DNA from: Neolecta irregularis DAH-3
Lineage: Eukaryota > Ascomycota > Neolectomycetes > Neolectales > Neolectaceae
DNA length: 11,151 nucleotides
NCBI GenBank assembly: GCA_001929475.1
Contig: LXFE01004301.1
Coordinates: forward strand, 169-11,319
Reading direction: 5' to 3'
The position numbers and the translations under genes were made by a program. Shown piece after piece: positions 1-8,016 of the stretch (position 1 is its first letter; each line of letters starts with the position of its first letter). Below the pieces are notes generated by a model that saw nothing but the letters and a program-made list of their open reading frames with translations, made no database searches and was not told the DNA's origin.

Positions 1-210
1 GGCATTCTAATTGAAGGATCCGGGGTTGGATGATGGACAAGACCGGAAGAGATTAGTTTTATTATAATCTAAAGGATACTCTCGACATCTAGTGGTTGTG
101 GTTAGTTCACTTTACGTTTCGCGTACTTTACATTTCGCGTGGAACACATGTTATACACAGACAAGCAAGCAAACCGACGCGGGAATGGTAATGGTAATAA
201 AACATGAGAT

Positions 211-1792
211 TTATTTCCTTTTTGGACCCGTCTCGATTTTTGCCTTCTTTTCTGGCCCGCCTCCAGAGCTTCCGCTTTCAAAGATATCCGCTCTAGCACT
301 AGCGAGACGTTTAATGTTATGGGCTACCCCTTCTGGTTGCAGATTTGTGCTTGCTTTTCTAGCCTCTTCTTTTGCTTTTTGGTCTCTCCATTTTGGATCT
401 AAGAGTTCGATTCGCATGTGCTCTTCAAGTTCGCCAACAGGAATGGGTTGGTTGCAGCGGGGACAAACAGACGTTTGTTTGGCGCTGGTTGGGCCTGGTT
501 GGATGTTAACAGGAAATTTTGCAGAAAGTAGGGATACCTCGAGGAGTGTATGTTTGACGAATTTTCATGTTTCCGAGGTTTCCGGGTTGTTGAAGAGCAG
601 GAGGAGGTGCCATATCATAATCTGAGACAGCGATGGGCACGGTAGTCTGCAAAACAGGCAAAAGAGGCTCAACTCGTTGCTGTTGCTGCCGTAAAGGTTG
701 AGGTTGAACGGAAGGTATAGGTTGAGGCGTATATTGGGGAGTGATAGCAGAGGATGTGTTGTCGATCATCAGCTGCCCTGGCTGAGGGAAGAGCGACATC
801 ATCCGCTTTTGCTCTAACGTAGCATGCTGAAGGTCGACCAAGTTAGTAGGTGGTGGTAAGTCCATATGATTGTCCACTTCAGTAAACTCCACCATCTCAA
901 CGACGATAAAATCATGCCAATCGATTTGGGCATACAGAACTAGAAGAAATATCAAAAGAGTTTCTAGAGATAGGAGAGATGTACTTTTTTCCTTGTCCTC
1001 TTTATCAGCTTGACGTTTCCGTTCTTCTTCCGCTTTTCTCTGCCATGAAACCCGCACCTTAACTCGATCGAGCACCGACAATTTATTCTCCACATTCTTC
1101 TTCAGTTTGCTTTCCATATCTTTTGGCGGAATTAAAACCTTGGTGTACTGTTCCACGAGTTTAGTAAAGAAAGTGTATAAACTATGATTCGGTCTCAGGA
1201 AATCGAATTGATAATTTCTACTCTCACGTTGAGATAAAGAAGTCATAAATTGGCGCCCATTTCGCGCAACAAACTGGGCAGTCAATTTCAAGACATCCCT
1301 AGAATATCATTAACTCGAGCTTTTAGAAACACAAACAGATCCTGCGGCGAAATTGCCGGTAGTGGTGCTGAAAATTCAAAAGGGGGGGCCTGACCGAAGG
1401 GCTTCTGCTGTTGTTGCTGAGCCTGGAAGCCATATGGTTGGTGTGTGTCGATTCCGCTTTCCAAAGTTGGAGCGAAGTTCGGCGTTGAGAGTTTAGGAAC
1501 GGTAACGTTTGTTGTAGATGGTTTCCCTGATTTTAACTCATCCAGCCGGTACTGATAAAATTTGAAGTAGTGATCTGCCGGATTCAAAAAGCTGAATTTG
1601 ACATTATACTGTTCCTTTTCTCTAATTTTGTCCTCAAACTGCAGACCGTTTCTCGACACGTAGGTAGCTGTCTTCTCGACAATATCTAGCCATATTAGTC
1701 CATCAGATCAGGAACACACCTCTGATGTCTTTTGGCGGAATGATAATGCCAGCAGGAACGTCCGTGCCCGGAGCGACTTCAAAGGTAGGCAT
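211..1792 (-). CDS. PRP21: Splicing factor 3A subunit 1 (SF3A1/Prp21), five exons
   Basis: Subunit of the SF3a part of U2 snRNP, which acts in branch-site recognition in the nucleus. Proposed exons on the minus strand, in coding order: 1792-1720, 1685-1337, 1298-985, 939-538 and 494-211. They total 1422 nt and give 473 aa with all phases closing. Seen: a first SURP module at about residues 20-85 (PPKDIRDIVEKTATYVSRNG, FSFLNPADHY), a Q-rich linker, a second SURP module at about 145-195 (LKLTAQFVARNG, YQFDFLRPNHSLY), a charged helix, the conserved block YAQIDWHDF at about 248, a P/Q-rich stretch, a CPRC...H zinc-finger-like piece at 390-405 leading into HMRIELLDPKW, and a basic C-terminus (GPKRK). 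The ubiquitin-like domain of animal SF3A1 is absent, as expected in fungi. Introns are 34, 38, 45 and 43 nt. The 45-nt intron (940-984) is a multiple of three with no in-frame stop, so it could also be retained. The family is certain; the intron 1 and intron 3 borders rest on alignment to remembered homologues. Confidence 0.95.
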
Positions 1793-2228
1793 AGTTGAGT
1801 GATCGGGGGAATGTCGTGGTGTCGGAGTTCAAGTTGAACTTGAAATGGTAATTATTGGTGTTCAACGTCCACTCTACCATTTGCGAAGTTCAACATATGA
1901 AATGTACCTACCGACTGAACAGCTTAGGGTCGTTGTTGATACTTCGAAGTGATATAAATACAAATTTAAGTACATATGAGCTTGATATTTTAATCTCTAT
2001 TCATCAATTTGTTGGGTTTTTCTCCCGGCACTGTGCGTGTTGTTGAGAGTATCCACCTCAAATCAGGATTGCTCCCATAAATGGAACACTAGTCATATCA
2101 GTTGTACTGAATCCAGTTTTACTCCTTAAGCTAGGGAAATTATCAACATGCCTGAGAGCTCTCCATCCTCTTGGGCTACTTTCAAATCGCACAACTCTTC
2201 TACATGCTTCTATATTTCCGCAGCTCGC
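1793..2228. other. Intergenic region upstream of SF3A1
   Basis: This gap holds the presumed promoter and 5' UTR of SF3A1 and the 3' flank of the next minus-strand gene. A 63-codon plus-strand reading frame (1855-2046) has no recognisable protein character and is not called. The only structure I see is a 17-base near-palindrome at 1828-1844. Confidence 0.6.
1828..1844. promoter_or_regulatory. Near-perfect palindrome upstream of SF3A1
   Basis: The sequence ttcaagttgaacttgaa has two perfect 8-base arms around a single G. It lies 36 bases upstream of the SF3A1 start codon. It could be a dimeric factor site or a 5' UTR hairpin. I match it to no known factor, and chance cannot be excluded. Confidence 0.3.
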
Positions 2229-3749
2229 TCATCCAAGCACCGCAATCAATCCCTTCAGTTCAGCAATAGCGCATCTCATCTCCCCTTCAAGAAACTCTTC
2301 TTTCACTTCCTCGAACACTCTCTGTGACCCCTGATTAATCACATCCCACATAACTCCCACAAACTCTATCACGGAATCCACTATCTCCACATTAATCATC
2401 CTGTTCTGAGTATTTCCAAGTATCTCCCAGAATGATCCCTGTCCTATACATCCTAAATTAATACATTCCTTCAAATATATGACCCCATCAACATCACCCA
2501 TCGGACTCTCCCAGATACCCAACCTGGCGATAACTTCTAGTTCCCTAATCGCAGAAAGTTTTCTCGCATCAGACTTGTAGCCTAGTCTGATCATTTCTGA
2601 CCAGACATGATGAAAAAATCGGGCTTTTTGAATAGGAGTTGATCCAATATCTTCAAAATCAGCGTTCAGATATAATGAGATTTGTGAGATTTGCGATTTC
2701 AGATAGTCTTGACAGAATGACAATGATAGCGTGTTGAACGCTGTGATCTCTTGATAAGTGAGATTGTCGAGTACATGAGATTTTATCGAATCATTAAGAG
2801 AATCCCATTTTCGATGGAACATAGAAAGAGCCATAGCTTTATTTGACGAGGTGCTGTGGCAATCATCTGGTAATATGGTTTCATGTAAATTGGATTCTTT
2901 AATGTCATCAAAATCCTCATTTGATTGAGATAGAACATTCAAAGTGGCTTTACAAAGCTCGTCAGTTTCAGGCTGAAGGTACAACTTCCATATTTCTATG
3001 TCTGAAGTTTCATGAGAAATCTCATTGGACCGACCATCAGATTCAGGATTTAGAACGTCTCTTTTTTGGAACTGAACTCTGATAAGCTTGGTAGAAATAA
3101 TGACCCCATTTGATCCCTCAATTTTGAGATTTTTGGAGTCCGAAACACCGTTCAACCAATCTTGAATAATTGCTGGTGTTTTGTAAGCAGGGATCTTAGG
3201 GGTATGAGAGATATGGTCGGTAGAGCACGACCCATCGATACGACCCAGATTTGGCTCTTGATCGAGTGTATGCACTTCTTGGTTATTGTGCACAAAAGAT
3301 GATGGTCTAGGAGAACGAGAACGAGATGAGAAATACATCGAGCTCTCTTCTTGTTCTGTCAACACCACATTCTTTGGGATCATTGATCTTATTTCCTCTT
3401 TTACTACATCGAATATTTGTTCTGGTGGAGTTCGTGGAGTTGACGGTCTCTTCATTGATGGAGGATGAATAATAATTTCAGGAATTAGCCATGAGACACC
3501 TCTTTCTGGCTGTGTGAACTGAGATATTTCCTCAATTGTTGGAGTAGTTGTTCGAAATTCAGAGAATTTAAGAGGTGCGAGGCGTTGTAATGGTGGAAGA
3601 TTGTGCTCCATACGCTGAAGAGGGGGTAAATATTGGTCTATCTCTGTCTCAGTTTCATAGTCTTTTGGACTAAGTTTCTTCAGATGAAGACTAAAGGATA
3701 GTTTATTGCTGTAGTTTGAACAATGAAACTTTGAAGAGCAGTTGCCCAT
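2229..3749 (-). CDS. Unknown 506 aa protein with N-myristoylation motif
   Basis: Single uninterrupted frame from a true ATG; I do not recognise a family. The protein begins MGNCSSK: Gly2, Ser6 and Lys7 fit the N-myristoyltransferase consensus, and Cys4 is placed for palmitoylation, so membrane anchoring is a fair inference. The N-terminal half (about residues 30-200) is rich in Pro, Ser and charged residues, including a repeated LPPLQR motif (QYLPPLQRMEHNLPPLQRL), and is probably disordered. The C-terminal half, from about residue 310, looks like a folded helical domain (FHRKWDSLNDSIKSHVLDNL, RFFHHVWSEMIRLGYKSDAR, ending EMRCAIAELKGLIAVLG). No catalytic motif, transmembrane helix or zinc ligand set is visible. 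The start context is weak (T at -3). It has no intron, unlike the other intact genes here. The start is supported by the acylation motif and by the lack of any need for upstream exons. Confidence 0.8.
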   Translation of the reverse strand: MGNCSSKFHCSNYSNKLSFSLHLKKLSPKDYETETEIDQYLPPLQRMEHNLPPLQRLAPLKFSEFRTTTPTIEEISQFTQPERGVSWLIPEIIIHPPSMKRPSTPRTPPEQIFDVVKEEIRSMIPKNVVLTEQEESSMYFSSRSRSPRPSSFVHNNQEVHTLDQEPNLGRIDGSCSTDHISHTPKIPAYKTPAIIQDWLNGVSDSKNLKIEGSNGVIISTKLIRVQFQKRDVLNPESDGRSNEISHETSDIEIWKLYLQPETDELCKATLNVLSQSNEDFDDIKESNLHETILPDDCHSTSSNKAMALSMFHRKWDSLNDSIKSHVLDNLTYQEITAFNTLSLSFCQDYLKSQISQISLYLNADFEDIGSTPIQKARFFHHVWSEMIRLGYKSDARKLSAIRELEVIARLGIWESPMGDVDGVIYLKECINLGCIGQGSFWEILGNTQNRMINVEIVDSVIEFVGVMWDVINQGSQRVFEEVKEEFLEGEMRCAIAELKGLIAVLG

Positions 3750-3930
3750 ATAATATTGATGGTGGTTGAGATGAACAATAATTTAAACCTACCTAGCATG
3801 TGAAATGCTATCATGTTTATACTCCAGATCGTCCCTATTTTTTGCCATATCCCACCAGCAATCTTTCACAGAAAAATTGTTGATTCTTACTCCAAAATAC
3901 CCAAATAACGCACAAACCCAGGCACCGATT

Positions 3931-4925
3931 TCAGCTAATCCGAATGTGCCATATCAAGGATAGATCTCTTAAATGTGCCTCGTTCGCGACCCGTGGTCGT
4001 TGTGCTACTCGCGAACAAGATAATGGCACTGGTAAAGGATCCTGGTTTTGTGATTGATGGTCATTGCCGCGTACCACCAAAGCATGGTCTTTATTCTTCC
4101 AATCCAACACTAAGCTAAAACTCTGGAAGGAAAGAAACATGTAGAATATTCCTATCAAAGACTAGAGCATCGTACCAATGGTTATATATGTCAATCATAG
4201 GAATGCCGACCAGAATCACAGCACCTAGAATTGGTAAAATGAGGACAATGAACTTCCAGTATCCGTGCCTTAACCACTAATTGCCTAAGGGACATACTCT
4301 GGCTTCAAATCCGATCTAAATTTAGTTCGTGAATTAATCCATAATGATAGATAAATCATCCCGCAAATGCAGTGGCAGAGTGTCTTGAGGGAAAGCTTTC
4401 CAATGCAGCATTGACTTGTTCTTTTTTTTCCGTGCAGATATTCCGATCAAACATGATCATCCCGTATCCGTTGGGCGGAATGTAACACAAGTCAGGTTTA
4501 TACCCTTTCTGTCATCCAATCAGGTTAAATCTCTGCCGATACAATCGAGAAATTGTAGACGGGACTCTCCAATCGTCCAATTAATGATAACGTGAAATAG
4601 TGCAGCGGTTATAAGGCTCTGTAACAATTAACAATCCTTCGGGAATAAATTTGAGATCGCTCCAACTTCGAGCGAATACATATTCACGCTTCCACGGAAT
4701 TGCGAATTGGGGATATATTATTTGTCCATCGTGGTAGGTCATGGGGAAAATACGGGCTGGTGGATTTGGTGGTGAGGCTGGACGATTCCACAGGTGGGTC
4801 ATTATAAATGGGTACTTAATATCAAAGGGTGAGGATTCTGCAGGTAGGATGGTCACAGATTTGGTGGTGAGGTTGGACATTCCATAGGTGGGACAGAACC
4901 GGAATTGGCCGTACGGCCCCCACAT
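3931..4925 (-). pseudogene. PAP2-family lipid phosphate phosphatase relic (DPP1/LPP-like)
   Basis: Pieces of a fungal membrane PAP2 phosphatase lie in the right order but in changing frames. They are: an N-terminal tail up to 4581 (RIFPMTYHDGQIIYPQFAIP); 4618-4520 (SLITAALFH, then motif 1, INWTIGESRLQF); about 4505-4356 (DRNICT, then motif 2, ALESFPSRHSATAFAG); 4359-4285 (MIYLSLWINSRTKF); 4267-4163 (YWKFIVLILPILGAVILVG, then motif 3, YNHWYD); and 4161-3931 (SLIGIFYMFLSFQ). Homology runs straight across the breaks (for example AFAG to MIYLSLW at about 4358), so introns do not explain them. Motif 1 reads RL for RP, motif 2 PSRHS for PSGHS, and the first residue of HxxxD in motif 3 is Asn. The first membrane segment after the N-terminal tail seems deleted. 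An intact member would be an integral membrane enzyme that dephosphorylates phosphatidate or diacylglycerol pyrophosphate. This copy is almost surely inactive. The limits are approximate; the true old start may be the ATG at 4802. Confidence 0.85.
4763..4892. repeat. Imperfect direct repeat, two copies of 35-36 nt
   Basis: Copy 1 is 4763-4798 and copy 2 is 4858-4892, offset by 95 bases. Both begin gatttggtggtgagg and end aggtggg. They differ by two C/T changes and one missing base. They lie in the N-terminal part of the PAP2 relic and are read there in different frames (NRPASPPNPP against MSNLTTKSVT). This suggests a local duplication that added the first 40 or so codons of the open frame, which would then not be part of the original protein. 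Confidence 0.7.
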
Positions 4926-4928
4926 GTG
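4907..4928. promoter_or_regulatory. Two adjacent palindromes upstream of the ABC transporter
   Basis: A perfect 12-base palindrome (ggccgtacggcc, 4907-4918) is followed two bases later by an 8-base one (cacatgtg, 4921-4928). The second contains a CANNTG E-box core. They lie about 90-110 bases upstream of the ABC transporter start, at the divergent boundary with the PAP2 relic. The spacing suits an upstream activating site, but no factor is proven. Confidence 0.3.
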
Positions 4929-5017
4929 ACACTCGTGACAACCGACTCGACCAACTACCTACTTCATTAATCAAAAGGCCATTCTCTTCACAAATTTAGA
5001 CAGAAATAAGCGCAAAT

Positions 5018-7505
5018 ATGGGGATTGCCACACCAGATCTCTCTGCTCTGATCCTCCATTTGAAGGACCCAAAAGTGAAGGCCGCATTGGGAGTTTTGTC
5101 GACGGCGACTATTGCAACCCTTATTCAAATCCTCCGAACGAAGCATGAGGAGCTACCAAAAATTCACCGAAAAAATTCCGCTGTCATCCTAAGTGATGGT
5201 AAATTTCTTTGGTCCTCGAAATCGAAATTGATTTCGCATAGGCTCTCGAGAGATATATGTCCCATATAAGAATGAGGAGGCGAAAGTAATTATTAATCCG
5301 ACGAAGATAGTCACATTTGAAGCCCATCGTAGATTGTTCCTTGATAAAAGAAGCGCAGCTCCCGTTGAAGGCAAGGTTGGTGTAAATAGGCGATTTATTA
5401 GGCAATTTGAAGCTATCTGGGCTATTCTTGTATGTTTTGTAAATTTCCCTCGAGCTGATTATCCTCTAGGTTCCTCGCTTCCAGAGCAAAGAGACTGCTA
5501 TTCTATTTCTTCACGCATGTTTCCTCATCGCCCGGACATGGTTATCGTTAGTAGTTGCAAGGCTAGATGGTACAATCGTTCGAGACCTTGTTTCTGCAAA
5601 TGGGAAAGGGTTCATGCGAGGATTGGCATTTTGGTTTTTAATCGCCGTTCCGGCTACATACACCAATTCTATGGTATATCTGTCTGCGATGAATTTGCTG
5701 AGTTCCAAGATTCAATATTTACAAGCTAAGATATCCATTGGCTTTCGTACTCGATTGATTCGATACGTCCATGATCTCTATCTTAATTCTAATCTTTCTT
5801 TCTATAAGATCACCCTTGATGGTCAATTGACCGGTGCTGACCAATACATTACCACCGATATCACTAAATTCTGTGATACAGTCTCATCACTGTATTCGTC
5901 AATCGGGAAGCCTTCTGTGGATATCGTGGTTTTCACCTATCAATTGTTCCGGAGTATTGGTCCTCTCGGTATGGTTATGATTTTTGCAAACTATTTTGGG
6001 ACTGCATATCTCCTACGAAAAGTCTCACCTTCATTTGGAAGATTAGCTGTTGCTGAAGCAAGGCTTGAGGGTGACTTCCGTAATGCTCACTCTCGTATTG
6101 TTACTAGTGCAGAGGAGATTGCATTCTATGGTGGTGAAAAGGCTGAACTAAGGAGCCTTGATAAAGCTTACCTGAAGCTCATTCGACATGTCAATGGGAT
6201 CTTCAAGGTAGCATATTTTGCTTTGGAAAATCTTCTGAATTCTAGATTCTAATTGCCTATAATATGTTTGAAGACTTCATCATTAAATATGCGTGGTCAG
6301 CCCTCGGACTTATCTGCTGCTCTTTGCCCGTCTTTCTTCCCAACCTTGGTGGTCTATCAGAAGGATCTCATGAGCATAATCGTACGAAAGCATTCATCAC
6401 GAACAAACGGTGTGTTTCCACTGTATCATAACCATGCTTATCTGATTAGTCTCTTGCTTAGTCTCAGTGATGCTGGCGGTCGAATCATGTATTCTTATAA
6501 AGACCTCGCGGAATTAGCAGGCTATACCGCAAGAGTCTATGCTCTTCTAAGCACCCTCCATCGAGTTCATGCAAACGCATATAAACCGTCTCGAAATGAA
6601 AGAGCCATACCTTATTCTTTCGCCGATATCAAGGGAACCGTTCAAGAAGGGTATATATCTTTGTTTAAATGCCTCCAATACGTCTAGGTTCGAAGGTATT
6701 CGTCTCGAATCTGTTCCTGTCGTAATACCCTCTGCTTACGCAGGCGAAGAGCTTTTTTCAAGCCTGTCATTTATTATTCGCCCTGGAGAACACATGATTA
6801 TTTCTGGTCCTAACGGCATCGGGAAAACTGCCATTGCAAGAGTTATTGCGGGCCTCTGGCCGGTGTATCAGGGTCTCCTTTCGAAACCTTCAAGTGGAGA
6901 AATCATTTATATTCCTCAACGCCCGTATCTCAGCATCGGAACTCTTCGGGAACAGATTATATATCCCCAAAGTCATCACGAGATGGTGACATCCGGAAAA
7001 ACCGATGAAGATCTAATGGAAATTTTACGAATAGTTAGATTGGAGTACCTTCCTGGCAGAGAAGGTGGACTCGATGCGAAACAAAATAACTGGGGTGCAG
7101 TATTTTCTGGTGGAGAAAAACAACGGATGAGCCTTGCAAGAATGTTTTATCACATGCCTAAGTTTGCGGTACTGGATGAAGCCACCAGCGCTGTCTCTTC
7201 CGATGTCGAAGGTATCTATTTCACTTTGCATTGCATTGCCCATATTTATAGGCATACTCTACGAAAAAGCAAAAGAATTTGGAATCACGCTACTCACAAT
7301 CTCTCACCGACCTGGTCTCGTTAAATATCATAAGTACCTACTTAAACTTGATGGAGAAGGCATATGGGAAATCCAAAGAGTTGGGACAGAAAAAGAATTA
7401 ATGAGCGTAGAACGAGAAATTCAAGATCTTGAGTGCAGATTAGCACAGGTCGAAGGTTGGACGAGGCGTCACAAGGAGGTTGAGCAGGAGTTGAGGATGG
7501 AGTAG
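5018..7505 (+). CDS. Peroxisomal ABCD-family (PXA/ALD) half ABC transporter
   Basis: Half-transporter of the ALD/PXA family, which dimerises in the peroxisomal membrane and imports long-chain acyl-CoA for beta-oxidation. Proposed exons: 5018-5198, 5242-5429, 5470-6207, 6246-6409, 6450-6650, 6688-7211 and 7252-7505 (2250 nt, 749 aa, all phases close). The membrane domain spans about residues 110-450: [33 protein letters not shown], and the EAA-like motif EEIAFYGGE at 338-346 that marks this family. [24 protein letters not shown] and GTVQEGFEGIRLE then lead into the ATPase. In the ATPase I see Walker A GPNGIGKT (531-538), the Q-loop in [13 protein letters not shown], signature FSGGEKQR (630-637), Walker B FAVLDE (650-655) followed by ATSAVS, and the switch His684 in SHRPGL. 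The C-terminus is a charged, coiled-coil-like tail. Introns are 43, 40, 38, 40, 37 and 40 nt. The start has A at -3 and keeps the conserved N-terminus. I cannot tell PXA1 from PXA2. All catalytic residues are present. Confidence 0.95.
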
Positions 7506-8016
7506 GATATTTTGGTGTGTGAATCAGGCTCATATGTTTTATTTGTTCATTGCTTGTCTAAGCAGACACCGGTGACTTTTCGGGTAGAACTACATATATT
7601 CCCCTCCTTCGGGTGCTGGCTTCGTATTTATCTACCCCCGAAGGAATTTTGTCCATAAGGCACCAGAGTTGGGCCTCCTGCAGTGTATAACCGATTCGAG
7701 ATCCTATTATTCCATACGAGGCCAATGAAATCAACGAAACACAGGGATTGGGATAAACTATTCCTGAACCTTTGAGCTTCAGGAACCGCAGCAGAATCCA
7801 CGCAAATAACGATCTATTGTGGTGCCTTTAGGCTACTATCAGGAGTGAAAAGACTGTCGGTGAGAGTGACCATCTAAATAATACTGTTCGTACAAGTGGA
7901 GAAATGTTCGAGAAGATCGTAAGAGTACCCATTCTTCTACACGGAAGGCAACACCACAAATAATCATTCAGTCCAGGGGATTAACTTGAATGCACCAAAA
8001 ATAAAAGCCATTCTCA
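7506..8016. other. Convergent intergenic region, no gene seen
   Basis: This region separates the 3' ends of the ABC transporter (plus) and the unknown gene at 8017 (minus). No reading frame of any substance is present apart from shadows of the flanking genes. It presumably holds both 3' UTRs and polyadenylation signals. The one structure I see is an inverted repeat at 7605-7645. Confidence 0.6.
7605..7645. repeat. Inverted repeat (9-base arms) 100 nt after the ABC gene
   Basis: tccttcggg at 7605-7613 pairs perfectly with cccgaagga at 7637-7645 across a 23-base loop. It lies about 100 bases past the ABC transporter stop, so it would fall in the 3' UTR or just beyond it. It might form a hairpin in RNA, but the long loop makes this weak. 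Confidence 0.35.

Noticed and set aside
92-625. 177-codon plus-strand open frame
   Set aside because: It lies opposite the last two exons and the 3' end of SF3A1, whose minus-strand reading is clearly conserved. Its translation has no recognisable features.
1855-2046. 63-codon plus-strand open frame between genes
   Set aside because: It is short, has no family resemblance and sits in the presumed SF3A1 promoter. A frame of this length is expected by chance in AT-rich DNA.
3931-4618. PAP2 breaks explained as unusually short introns
   Set aside because: At the breaks near 4358 and 4162 the homology is continuous within one or two bases, leaving no room for an intron, and the motif residues themselves are mutated.
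4581-4925. The 114-codon minus-strand frame as an intact independent gene
   Set aside because: Its middle matches the N-terminal tail of PAP2 phosphatases and its end runs out of frame into the next PAP2 fragment. Part of its start comes from a local duplication.
6208-6687. ABC transporter as a frameshifted pseudogene
   Set aside because: Frame changes at 6208, 6410 and 6651 are all exactly bridged by GT...AG introns of 37-40 nt, in phase, and restore conserved family sequence.
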